From Dichetophora obliterata (lineage: Eukaryota > Arthropoda > Insecta > Diptera > Sciomyzidae): 64,000 nucleotides of DNA. A model generated the notes under the pieces. That model saw only the letters and a list, made by a program, of their open reading frames with translations, was not told where the DNA came from and did not search any database. Shown piece by piece: positions 1 through 10,272 of this stretch (position 1 is its first letter; every line of letters starts with the position of its first letter). Position numbers and translations under genes: made by a program. The stretch lies in contig OY986436.1 in assembly GCA_963920525.1 (NCBI GenBank), positions 180,004,361 to 180,068,360 of the forward strand, in the 5' to 3' direction.

Positions 1-904
1 TGGAATTCTAGAAAGTAGAATAAATTCCTTTCTAGATATAAGTCAGCTTGACATTTATATAATTTTTTATGCTGCATTTCTTACACATACAAATATTAAT
101 ATTTTTTTAGAAAGACCTATTATAAAAATTATAAATGATTGTACAAAAATAGAAAATACATTTTATATGCAATTTAAAAAAAATCTATACGGATTTAAGT
201 TATGTTTTTAGTCTTCCAAGTCTTTGTTTTATAAATTAAACTTAACGAAACACAAAACAATCTGATTTAGCTTGACTTATTAAATTTATTGAAATTCGTT
301 ATGATAAAAGGCAGAAAAATTTATCTGCTATTCTGTTGTGTTTCATAACAGATTTCATAGCAGATTTTGTCATGCAGAATACCAAATAAAAGATTTTGAA
401 TACCAACAAAGCGAGATTTGTTGACAGTTCGAAAAATCTGCTATGATTTATAACAGATTTCATAAAAGATTGTCGTGCAGAATACCAATTCTGGTTTCGT
501 AACAGATTTTTTGACAGCTCAAAAATTTGTATGGGAAATCATAACAGAATAACAGAATTTTTTCATAAAAGATTCCGCAGAATAGGCCCAATTAGCTGAC
601 AGTCAACTGTGAGCAATGCAATAAATCATAGAGTGTGTACATTGAAATAGATGCACCGACGCAGGGCTTTAATATGTACCTATATTTCATGGTTTTTTTT
701 TATTATTTATTTTCTACATCGTTTGACGGTTTGATGGAAAAAAATAAAATCAATTTGATAGTCAGAATCGGAGATATAAGCAATCGAAAATTCTTAGGTA
801 CGCTACACCCAACGATCCTTTAATGGAAAACTACGATAGCGTGACTGCTGAGGATCAAAAGGCTGTAAAACGGTGGTCCGGTTGTAAAAAAATATTTATA
901 CAGT
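1..904. other. AT-rich intergenic stretch with degenerate short repeats
   Basis: No gene seen. Between about 300 and 585 the motif aacagatttcata/agatt recurs (near 346, 447, 499 and 545-570), each time close to 'gcagaataccaa' or 'gcagaatag', which looks like an old MITE or small satellite. Confidence 0.4.
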
Positions 905-935
905 TAGGTTAGGTTAGGTTAAGTTAAAGTGGCGG

Positions 936-956
936 CCGGTCAAAGACCGGCCCACA
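936..956 (-). repeat. 3'-UTR hairpin of the non-LTR retroposon
   Basis: A near-perfect stem (ggccggtc…gaccggcc) sits just inside the pentamer tail. Stem-loops here serve in many non-LTR elements as the RT recognition site. Confidence 0.5.
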
Positions 957-1041
957 TAGACCAGATATTTGGTCCGTTGTGGTACCACAGGGGATCTACT
1001 CCTCCTCTCCTAAGTACTGTCGTAAAACCACCCTTTACTAA

Positions 1042-3391
1042 TTATAAAAGTAGAAGACGCTTAACGTCTTCCTCCTCAAGATCCCTGAGATCATAAAAAA
1101 AGAGGCTTCCTAGATGCTTCTGTCTTCTGCGGGCTAAAGCGGGGCATGAATAGAGAAGATTGCGATACCGACTCCTCCTCTTTCTCATTCCTGCAACTCC
1201 TGCAGAAGTCATTCGCATGAACCCCCATTCTAAGGGCATGCTTACCTATAATACAGTGTCCTGTTATAACGCCTATTAGAATGGAGAGATCTTTCCTCGC
1301 CATTTGTGTGAGCTTTATCGTTCGTTTTTTAGTAAAACTAGGCCACATCTGTCTAGCTTTGTTAGAGCTGGTGCTATGCTTCCACCTGAAATAAGCCACT
1401 TCTGTGGCATGTTGTCTTAGAGCCAGCTTGCAAGACAAGTTGCCGCTGTACCTTCCCTAGCGAGCTCATCCGCTCTACAATATCCCGGAATGTCCCTATG
1501 CCCTGGTACCCCGACCAGATGGATGTCGAACTTATCAGCCATCTCATTAAGAGACGAGCGACATTAAAGGGCTGTTGGTGATGTTAGGAACACACCTGCA
1601 AGGGACTTAATCGCTGCTTTGCTGTCTGTAAAAATGTAGATATCTTTAGTTGATATCTCACTATACCTCAGCCATTCCACAGCTCTATATATAGCCATTA
1701 TTTCAGCCTGAAAGACGCTGCAATTATCTGGCAGTCTAAATAAGGTTCTGATGTCCAGATCCTTTAAAAAGACGCCTCCCCCAACTTTGCTGTCAAGTTT
1801 TGAGCCGTGAGTAAAAATATGCACGCCAACTTGGTTTATCGGCAATAACCCGTCCCATTCTACTCTGGTTGGGTAACTGTGTGAAAGCCGTCGATCGATA
1901 ATGGAGGAATGACCTGTATGAGTGTTAGTCCACTGCGAGGCTGCTCTCAGGCGGATGGCTGTTTCCTGCGCCATACTTTTTCCTATAATATCAAGGGGTA
2001 TTAAGCAAAGAACCGCATTTAGCGCTTCCGATGAAGTGGACCTTAGGGCTCCGCTGATACATACGGCCGCAGTTCTTTGTACTTTCCCTAACAATTTGCA
2101 ATTAGACTGTGTTTTTAGTGCTGTCCACCACACACATACACTGTATAACAAGATTGGCCTCACTATAGCTGTGTAAATTCAATGTGCAATATTCGGGGTA
2201 AGCCCCCACGTTTTACCTATAGCTATCTTACAGGCATATAAAGCAACATTCGCCTTCCTAGTTCGCTCAAGAATATTCGGTTTTCAGCATAACTTTCTAT
2301 CCAAAATAGCCCCTAAGTATTTTGCCTCTGCCACGAAGTTTAGCGCGGTGCCATCCAGACGTGGAGGAATCATACGTGGAATTTTATATTTCCTCGTAAA
2401 AAGGATCAGTTCAGTTTTTTGGGGATTTGTCTTCAGCCCACAACTTTTGGCCCAAGTATTGAGATCGGAGAGCGCTGACCCAAGCATTTCCGAGAAAGTA
2501 TTAGGAAACTTTCCCTGTGCAGCAATAGCTACGTCATCCGCATAGGCAATCACCTTGCAACCCACTTTTTCTATTTTCCTCAGAAGTACATTGACTACCA
2601 AGTTCCATAGTGAAGGTGATAGAAACCCCGCTGAGGAGTGCCTCTACTCACAAATCTCCTAGTCTTTGAGTCACCTAAAGATGCACTGACGACTCTGCTG
2701 GTCAGCAAGTTTTTTATCAGTACACAGATTGACTCATCCACCCGAAGCTTCATGAGCGCGCCAATGATTGCCCCCGGAAGAACATTGCTAAAGGCATCTT
2801 CGATATCCAGAAAAGCTACCATTGTGTATTCCTTATGGAAAAAGGCATTTTCTATACAGCCTACCAGGGAGTGCAGAGCCGTTTCTACAGACCTACCTTT
2901 CCTGTAAGCGTGCTGTGAGGCTGAAAGCAAATTTGTGTCTATGCTACAACGAATAAGAGCGTCAATCAATCTTTCGAGTGTTTTCAGCAAGAAAGATGAA
3001 AGACTAATGGGTCTGAGGTCCTTCAGACTCGTTTGCTATATTCTACCCGCCTTAGGGATAAATACTACCTTTACCTCCCTCCATTTTAATGGTATGTATA
3101 TCATTTCAAGGCAACCTTTGAAAATGACAAAAAGCCATGGAAGGATAATGGACGACGTCTGTTGTAGAGCGGCTGGAGCTATACCATCAGGCCCAGCAGA
3201 CTTATATGGTTTGAAACTAAACAGAGCCCATTTAATTCTGTTCTCTGATATGATTTTTGAAATATTACTCATCGCCTGAGCCCTCTCACACCTTATGTTA
3301 GTGGGATCCACAGAGCAACCCGGGAAGTGGGTACTTAGAAGAAGATCTAGGGTCTCCTCGCTAGAAGATGTCCAAGTATCATCTGATTTCT
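1042..3391 (-). pseudogene. Reverse transcriptase/RNase H of the non-LTR retroposon, frameshifted
   Basis: Fragments in shifting minus frames: YKSAGPDGIAPAALQ (3036-3391), the fingers/palm region with FLDIEDAFSNV (2595-2990), the catalytic VIAYADDVAIAAQG (2284-2601), and an RNase H domain (1564-2163) with QAEIMAIYRAVEWLR and IFTDSKAAIKSL. Signs of decay: at least four frame breaks, the block after GTPQ degraded (GFYHLHYGTW), and the first RNase H acid replaced (FTHGSK where an Asp is usual). The 3' part (1042-1438) encodes a Cys/His-containing tail in two frames. Not functional. Confidence 0.87.
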
Positions 3392-3411
3392 TTAACCCTT
3401 TCGCCCCGGAT

Positions 3412-3805
3412 GGTACATATGTGTACCACTTGAAGTTTAAACATCTGTAAAAGTTTTAAATCAATGTTTCTGGGTTATGATGTGTACGTTTATCATATTT
3501 CATGGTTTTCTGTATGCATTCCAAAAAGTTCCGTTATGTTTTTCCCCTGTTTGTGTTTACAAATCTGTTTTTAGTGAGTTGGGACGCAGCCAAAGTGAAG
3601 CACGTGGGTAGTTTTTGCAAAGTTTTTATATGATATAGAGTGATAAAAGTTCTGAAAATATTGAGAATAAAAGAGATTGAAGTTCTTATTACTTTCTACA
3701 ATTGTGCAAGGTAAGTAATATGTAAAAAAAATGTGTTTTGTGCTTATTTTTGTATGTGGTACATATATGTACCGTTCGTCCGGTATGGTGGTACACATAT
3801 GTACC
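3412..3805. repeat. Subterminal GGTACATATGTACC palindromes, left side of piggyBac
   Basis: GGTACATATGTGTACC near 3412, GGTACATATATGTACC near 3758 and GGTACACATATGTACC near 3790; related copies GGTACGTATGTGTACC (near 5645) and a degenerate GGTACAATGGTTTACC (near 5679) lie inside the right end. Likely transposase-binding or hairpin sites. Confidence 0.75.
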
Positions 3806-3857
3806 AGTGGTCCATGTGATTCCACGTTTTGAAGAAAACTTGTTATTTTCCTAGCAA

Positions 3858-5522
3858 ATGAATCTTGAAGATATTCGTAAAATTTTGGAAGATGAAGCTG
3901 ATAGTGCTAGCGACTTAGACGATTTTTCTATAGGAAGTTCTGAAGAGTTTGTACCAAGTCGTGTCTCTAGCTCCAGCGACAACGAAGATTCAGCAGACGA
4001 CATAGAGGAAGAAGTGAATGAGGCTGCCGAGGAAGTACTTGTCTGTAATGAGCCAGCTAGCAATAACTTCGTTTGGAGTACTCCTGACGAGGGTTTCTTA
4101 CCTAAAACAACTGTTGAAAATCGTCGAGACTGCACAATAGCAGACCACATACCTCGCCATGCGTCTATAATTGAAATTTTCAGTAAACTATTACCAAGTT
4201 CAGTTTATTTGTACATAGCCCAATGTACGAATGAACGTATCAAAATTTACGAAAACGAACAACCGATAAATAAGAAGGTAAAAATAACTGAAACCAATGC
4301 TGGTGAAATTAAAACAATTGTTGGGTGCATGTTTGTGATGTGCTACAATCGAGTTCCATCTCTAAAAGATTATTGGTCGTGCCATAAGTCACTTGGAAAT
4401 CAGTCTGTGAAGGAAGCAATCACACGAGATCGATTCACTTTCATTACGTCGAAAATGTATTTTGCTCAGCCACAAAAGCCACAGAATAGTAGCAAAACTT
4501 ACTATGTTGATGATTTAGTTGAATGTTTGAAGAACACATTTCGGAAATGCAGACAGGATAGTGTGTACCAAAGCATTGATGAATCAATGACAAAGTTCAA
4601 GGGTCGTTCCACATTGAAGCAATATATGCCTCTCAAGCCTGTCAAACGTGGCATCAAAATGTGGCTTCGATGCGATGATCTTTCCGGCTACACATACAAC
4701 TTCAACATATACCATGGAAAAGAAATAGAACAATCTTCTGGAACGCTGGGAGAGCGAGTTGTGACAAAATTAGCCAGTTCAATCGCAGAAAAAGATGTCG
4801 TGTTATGCTTCGATCGCTTTTTTACATCTGTGCATTTATTGGACACTATTTCTTTCCCAGCCGTTGGCTCCGTTATGGCAAACAGAAAAAATATGCCTAA
4901 ATTTTCTGGTAACAAACTGACAAGAGGCGAATCCGAGTTCAAGTGCACCTCATCTGGACTTCTATGTGCAAAATGGCAAGACACCAAAGAAGTCTTGGTA
5001 CTAAGTAATTGCCACGAAGCAACAGTTACGACTGTCACAAAAACTTTGAAAACAGGCGAAAAAATTCAAGTCTCGTGTCCTAGTCAAATAAAATATTATC
5101 GCGAGGTCATGGGAGGCGTCGACTTGGCTGATCAAATGTCTGGCCTTTACGAATACGATCGCAAATCGGATAAGTGGTGGAAGAAAACTTTTTACCGATT
5201 GATAATGATGGCAGCCGTGAACGCATGGATTATTTATAACGACCTCAACCGAAACAAGATGCCATTTAAATCCTTTTTAGTTTCCTTAGCTGAGGCATTG
5301 ATAAAGGAAGGCTTACAAACCACAGCCGTTCGTCGATCAATGAAACCAAGCCGCGCCCCACATACTGTTAATCGCAAGGCACTTCATCTTCCTGTTGAAG
5401 AATCAACCCGACGTCGTTGTGCCGACTGCAGCGCTAAAAAAAAACAGACACGCACAAAAACAATCTGCAAGGAGTGCCAAGTGCCACTTTGCAAAATGTG
5501 CTTTGCACCATATCATATGTAA
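3858..5522 (+). CDS. piggyBac-like transposase, intact
   Basis: 554 residues without frame break. The N-terminus (1-60) is acidic, as in many piggyBac transposases. The catalytic DDD residues are visible: D241 in QSIDESMTKFKGR, D319 in VVLCFDRFFTSVHLL and D422 in MGGVDLADQMSGLYEYDR. The C-terminal ~35 residues hold a Cys-rich zinc-binding domain (RRRCADCSAKKKQ, ICKECQVPLCKMCFAPYH). It would cut and paste the element at TTAA sites. The ORF is followed within 40 bp by AATAAA signals. Length and motifs are those of a full-length, possibly active protein; activity is inferred. Confidence 0.94.
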   Translation: MNLEDIRKILEDEADSASDLDDFSIGSSEEFVPSRVSSSSDNEDSADDIEEEVNEAAEEVLVCNEPASNNFVWSTPDEGFLPKTTVENRRDCTIADHIPRHASIIEIFSKLLPSSVYLYIAQCTNERIKIYENEQPINKKVKITETNAGEIKTIVGCMFVMCYNRVPSLKDYWSCHKSLGNQSVKEAITRDRFTFITSKMYFAQPQKPQNSSKTYYVDDLVECLKNTFRKCRQDSVYQSIDESMTKFKGRSTLKQYMPLKPVKRGIKMWLRCDDLSGYTYNFNIYHGKEIEQSSGTLGERVVTKLASSIAEKDVVLCFDRFFTSVHLLDTISFPAVGSVMANRKNMPKFSGNKLTRGESEFKCTSSGLLCAKWQDTKEVLVLSNCHEATVTTVTKTLKTGEKIQVSCPSQIKYYREVMGGVDLADQMSGLYEYDRKSDKWWKKTFYRLIMMAAVNAWIIYNDLNRNKMPFKSFLVSLAEALIKEGLQTTAVRRSMKPSRAPHTVNRKALHLPVEESTRRRCADCSAKKKQTRTKTICKECQVPLCKMCFAPYHM

Positions 5523-5828
5523 AAATATTTGTTCATTATAACATTCATTTTGTTTTACAATAAAATAAAAAATAAATAAAATATGATTTACAATTTCTAA
5601 ATTGCTTGTTTGACTGAAGAGTATAGCTTGTTTTACTGGACGGTTGGTACGTATGTGTACCACCAAACATCCCGAGTGGTACAATGGTTTACCACCACCC
5701 CCCGAGCCACCCTATTATTGTTTTTCAGATTTTCCTTCACCGATCATTTATATATTACTTAAATAATCTAATTCTATCAAAAAATTTAATTCAGCATTGC
5801 TATTCGAAAGCCGGGTCGAAAGGGTTAA

Positions 5829-6158
5829 GTAGCTTGGACAGCTAGGATTAGAAGCGAGGATCTTACGGAGTCTTGATGCTTCGGAAGATTCCTCTATATC
5901 GCCGCAGAAAAGCCTCCAAGAATTACGCTGAGCCTTTCGAAGTGCTTTCTCAAAAATTTTTAAACTAGATTTTTACTCATCCCAGCATTGAGTTCTATCC
6001 GAATTCTTAGCTTTATTAAAAATCTTCCTGCACTGAGACCTTAGATTACTAATTTTCCTTGACCACCAAGATGGTTTTGATTTGACTCTTGGGGCGCCCT
6101 TAGGGCATGAGATTTCTAAAGCAGTGTCGGACAGCTTTGCACACCTATACTTTCTCAT
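5829..6158 (-). pseudogene. Upstream part of the same retroposon ORF2
   Basis: Reads CAKLSDTALEISCPKGAPRV, KPSWWSRKISNLRSQCRKIF, then after a stop SLKIFEKALRKAQRNSWRLF and SRLRKILASNPS, leading directly to the TTAA where piggyBac is inserted. This is the linker region between endonuclease and RT in RNase H-type non-LTR elements (the W-W-x-x-x-L-x-x-L-R pattern). Frame resumes on the other side at 3391 with KKSDDTWTSSSEETLDLLLS. Confidence 0.8.
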
Positions 6159-6779
6159 CTTGAGTATGTATTAATGAGCGCTTTAAGGCTCACACTGGAA
6201 ACAAAGTAGTGCTAAAGCGCTTTTTGCAGAAATCTTACTAGGCAGTATGGGATATTTTTTTTGCGGGTTTTTATTGCGAAATTAAATAAATAAGTAGTGG
6301 ACAGAATGTCAAAAGGAAACAGACCGACAGACGGATAATGTGAAATACAGTTAAGCAGACGGAAATGCAAAAAGGCAAGATAATAATGTTGCTTATTGTG
6401 CTTTGCCAAGGCCAAACTGACAGCGAAGATGCTTTCACTATACGCACTTGGAACTGACATGATATGATATGTGGACATGCCGCTTTTTAATAATTAATTT
6501 CTCCATCGCGTGCCCCACAATTACCTTATATTGGCCATGCAAATTATCGTAATGTCTTGTAATGCATAATTTTTTAATTTTACCTCTTTGATGCCGCGCC
6601 ATGCCGCTATTTTCTAAAAATAAAAAATTTTTTCATACATACTCCCAAAAATTTTGCATACATAAAATTTTATACAGTGTAATCTTCGATGAGCAATAAC
6701 AGCTTAAGTCTTATTACAAAGTTTCCAGAAATCGTGCTTTAAAGTTTTCAATCGCCATACAAGTTATATGAAAGAGTCT

Positions 6780-6930
6780 TTTGTTTTTGCGTCATATCTT
6801 TGACTAAGGTCATGCTAGAAGTTCTTGATTTTGTGTGTTTATAATGATATATACGTGAAACACAACTATATCAATAACTCAGTTCTGTCCTAAATCGACT
6901 TAAGCTATTACGCTTGAACACTAAAGCTTT
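6780..6930 (+). repeat. Dispersed repeat family C, copy 1
   Basis: About 145 bp (…gtcatgctagaag…gattttgtgtgtttataatgatatatacgtg…aactcagttctgtc…) recurring at 19125-19210 (partial) and 29225-29370 in the same orientation. No coding content. Confidence 0.7.
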
Positions 6931-6959
6931 GATCGTTCTGTAGGTGAGATGAATCCATA

Positions 6960-7020
6960 TTTTGCTACACAAACACAATCTCAAGTGCGCAAAGCTTCCC
7001 GACACTGTTCTAAAGCCTCC
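6960..7020 (+). mobile_element. Small inverted fragment of the same retroposon family
   Basis: Plus-strand peptide CAKLPDTVLK matches CAKLSDTALE of the minus-strand element at 6120-6150, with DNA similarity over about 30 bp (tgcaaagct-tcc-gacactg). It then runs into unrelated sequence. Confidence 0.4.
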
Positions 7021-7307
7021 TTTAGATTCCCCGTCAGCTGCTCCACAATTGAATCTAGTTCATGTGTCGTCGAAGGGGAATTATCTGCGAGGGGGTAACG
7101 ATGCTTCCACTACCTCTCTAAATTCACACCAATTTGTTTTCTTCAGATTCCTAAAGACAGCTTGGCTATTGAGTTAGCCTATTTACACAGTTATTTGTCT
7201 CTCCAGTGCAAATTAAAAAATTTTATTTAGCACCTTTCTACGAGTGAAACTAAACTAAACGGTTTTTGGACGCAAAATTAAACAAGGATTTTGAATCTAG
7301 GAGTATC

Positions 7308-7523
7308 AGCCCAATTCTGAATGATTTTTCCCTAGGAATCGGAAAAAGGAGTTTTAATTTTTAAGATAGCACATAAAGACATCACATTTTTTTTTACACT
7401 CATGAATACTGACGGTTGATGAACAAATTGCTGTTAAAAATTTCCAAAATGTTTTTGAACTTTATCTTAAAAGTGAAAACTCCCTTTTCCGATTCCCCGG
7501 GAAAAATCATTCAGAATTGGGCT
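7308..7523. mobile_element. 216-bp foldback MITE
   Basis: Arms of about 45 bp: agcccaattctgaatgattt at the left and its complement aaatcattcagaattgggct at the right, with few mismatches. A partial relative is at 7970-8080 and a third, more diverged, at 28812-29022. Confidence 0.75.
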
Positions 7524-7969
7524 AATATCTAGGTGGTTTTATAGAAAAATATTCAACAAATCAAGGTCAGAGTTGTAAACATAAAGAAAAATGTGAAAGT
7601 TCTTATCGTTTACACCTGTAGCTTTTCCAGTTATTTAAGCACCCCTATACTTATCGATTTACTGAACAACTGAGTTACGGACTGGGTTTATACTCGGCCA
7701 CACACATTTCAATCGACTAGAATGACTTAGCATTCAACCGTCATTATGAAGAAGGATTTGGATAGTTTTCTGTTCATTGAAATTATTTTCATTTTAATTT
7801 TATTTTTGTATTCGTTGCTTTTAAACTTCCACAAAGCTGGGTGCTGCTTGAAGAACTGGCAAAATTCTTCCTAAGCCCCCCCAGCTTGCAAAAGGCGCCA
7901 TTTGTGTTTCTTTTTAATATTTTTATTTTAATTTTTTATGAAAAAGTACATTAAAGCAAAATTTTTGAT

Positions 7970-8080
7970 AAACTTTCAATGAACAAATTTGCATTAAAAA
8001 TATCCAAAATGTTCTTGAACTTTATCTTAATTATGAAAATTCCCTTTTCCGATTCCGCGTAAAAAAATTATTCATGATAG
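7970..8080. repeat. Partial copy of the 216-bp foldback MITE
   Basis: Shares aatgaacaaatttgcattaa, ccaaaatgttcttgaactttatctta and cccttttccgattcc with the right half of the element at 7308-7523. Confidence 0.6.
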
Positions 8081-8129
8081 GGATGAATGACTTTTACACA
8101 AACTATTTGTTGCATACAAATCAAAAAAA

Positions 8130-8720
8130 TCAAAATCAAAATCAAAAAAAAACTAGTAAGGAATTATCTTCGACTGGGCCGAAGTTAAAATACCCCCACG
8201 GCCGAATTAAAGTATATATAAAATCTTAAGCAAACTGTTAAATATATTTAAAGAGATTTTCCCGTTTTGGTTAAGTCACTTTGTATGGGAGGTAGGCGTG
8301 GTTTTCATCTGATTTTTACAAATTTAATACTCAAAATAAATATTAAATATTTAAGACACTGTGCGAAATTTGAAGTCATTAAATTGATTTTTGTGGAATT
8401 AAAAGAGATTTTCCCGTTTTGGTTAAGTCACTTTGTATGGGAGGTAGGCGTGGTTTTCATCCGATTTTGTTCAGATTCGAACTTGAATAAAAGATTCGAA
8501 CCTCCATTTTTGTATAAAAAGCTAATATTTTGAATTTCGTTATGATAGCTCAAAAATTAAGGCTGCTATCGTGGACACAGACGGACAGACGGACATGGTT
8601 AAATCGACTCAGGAAGTGATGCTGATCAGGAATATATATACTTTTCTATACCGGCCACGCTTCCTTATCGGCGTTACAAACGGAGTGACAAAATTAATAT
8701 ACCCCCATTACGTTTTTTAA
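8130..8720. repeat. Old dispersed fly repeat with an internal 60-bp direct duplication
   Basis: The block aaagagattttcccgttttg…gtaggcgtggttttcat occurs at 8250-8310 and again at 8402-8462. The 3' part (gacagacggacatggttaaa, gaatatatatacttttctat, then aatatacccccattacg) resembles a common non-coding interspersed repeat of flies. No ORF of substance. Confidence 0.55.
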
Positions 8721-10054
8721 ACGTGGTGGTATAATTAAATTTTCTTCAACGACTCGACAACTACCAAATAAATCAACAACTGCGCCACACACAAGTTGAT
8801 TTTCTGATAGTTCTATCTCTACAAACATTTGGAAGACGATTGGAAGAGAATTTGATTTTGCGAAGCACTTGCGATTCGTCCAAGGGTTCTTTGGAAGATG
8901 GATCGCTTTTCGATCGCCCAAGCGATTCAAGAAAAATCTTCCTTCTCTCATTCCGACGATCGTTGGAAGATGGGTTTTTAAAAATTTTCAAAATTGATCG
9001 TTGCAATATGAAGCAGGCTATTTTATATACTTCTCCACCAAAAATAATCATCGAAAAAATTTAAAAAAAAACTATTTTTGCATTCGACTCGCGTTGTTTC
9101 AACACTGAGGTCGTGAAGTGCAACTAGCCAACGGTAATTGTGTTTGTGGTCCATCCGCTGATGTGACTGACACAATTAATGTAAAGTTTTAAAATAGAAT
9201 CAAAACGATTCGTAATTTGTGATGGCGTTATAAATCTTACGATTTTGCCAAATAATTTCCTCTTCACTGAGGAGTCTTCTTGAGCTAAGAAAGCCTAGTT
9301 TTCGGAGTAACCTAAATTAAAAAAAAAACTATTTGTGTGTTGAATTGCCGTATGGAAACTGAAAATATTCATATCAGCACGATTTGCGGTGGACGATCTT
9401 TTTATTGACCGATTTGACAAGTGATCCGTGGATGTGCTATTTATTCCACATGAGACCGGAACAATTTCGTCAATATTCAACTGGTAACTGTCAACTTGCT
9501 CTGCACCAAAGGAAACTGCACCGTTCATCTTTCGCTTCTTCTATGAAAAGCAATTGCACGATCTGCTCCTGCAATAAACCAAGTGGACGATCTGCTCCTG
9601 CAATAAACTAAGTGGACAGTATCTTGAAGGGTCCCCCACCAGTGCCTGATAGTGCCTAATATGGATATTTTATTTTTGCGCAACTTTGATCGGAGGTGGT
9701 TTTTATAGTCGGCCCAAACCTATAGTTTTTAAATTTTGAGTTGTCATAATTAATTAAAAAGTGAAAAGATATAATTACCTTCTTCCATCCAACATCACGA
9801 GAAGCATTGAGATCAGTTACAAGTTTTTTCTGTCGATGTTTTTAAATGGCTCTTTGCTAAGTCGGAGTGTTCTTGGAAGAAATCAACTAATATTTGGAAT
9901 TGGCGTGGTTTTGAACAATAATTTCTAGGCTTCCTGTAATTTAAATTAATACCTAAATACCCAAAAATAATTTCATAAATTTTTATTACTACTTACATTT
10001 AATTTTTCTTCTCTGCTCAAACCAAAAAGCTATCGAATAAAATTTCCGAAAATC
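8721..10054. other. Intergenic stretch, no gene seen
   Basis: Only short chance frames. Contains a 31-bp tandem duplication (cgatctgctcctgcaataaac, about 9557 and 9588) and palindromic stretches around cgatcg at 8900-8965. Confidence 0.4.
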
Positions 10055-10061
10055 TAATCAG

Positions 10062-10272
10062 TCTGACATTCGCATTCGAGTTACCAAGTGCCGAAAATGC
10101 GATATACGAAGAGGGATGAAATGAAATGCGAATGTCAGATTTTTTATGAGAAAGTCAGGGGCCGAATTACAGCATCCGTGATCGAGCAAAATTACGAAGA
10201 GCACGACGAGACAAGTTCCTATCAATCTTGTACAATTTTGCTCGATCACGGATGCTGTAATTCGGCCCCTGA
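10062..10272. repeat. Nested hairpins: 39-bp perfect inverted repeat
   Basis: 10155-10193 and 10234-10272 are perfect reverse complements of 39 nt with a 40-nt loop (tcaggggccgaattacagca at the outer end). Just upstream, 10062-10076 (tctgacattcgcatt) and 10125-10139 form a second inverted repeat. Perfect arms suggest a recent foldback event or a hairpin transcript. Confidence 0.85.

Larger units (their letters stand above)
3396..5824 (+). mobile_element. Complete piggyBac-superfamily transposon
   Basis: 2429 bp flanked by TTAA on both sides (3392-3395 and 5825-5828). Terminal inverted repeats are CCCTTTCGCCCCGG at the left and CCCTTTCGACCCGG (reverse complement) at the right, 13 of 14 matching. 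Subterminal palindromes of the type GGTACATATGTGTACC occur on both sides. The single ORF is intact. It is inserted in the older non-LTR retroposon, so it is younger than that copy. Confidence 0.95.
905..6170 (-). mobile_element. 5'-truncated I/LOA-type non-LTR retroposon, split by a piggyBac element
   Basis: Sense strand is minus. The 3' end lies near 905, where the sense strand ends in a run of CTAAC/CCTAA-like pentamers preceded by a 3'-UTR hairpin (ggccggtcaaagaccggcc, 937-955). Decayed reverse transcriptase and RNase H frames fill 1042-3391, and the upstream part of the same ORF resumes at 5829-6158 beyond the piggyBac insertion. No ORF1 or endonuclease is present, so the copy is 5'-truncated at about 6170. 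RT plus RNase H in one ORF is known for the I, LOA and R1-like groups and not for classic Jockey; I cannot resolve which. Confidence 0.85.

Noticed and set aside
635..823. 62-codon ORF near the left edge
   Set aside because: AT-rich, low-complexity, no family and no supporting signals.
897..935. Interstitial telomere (TTAGG)n
   Set aside because: Only about three imperfect pentamers at the exact 3' end of a retroposon.
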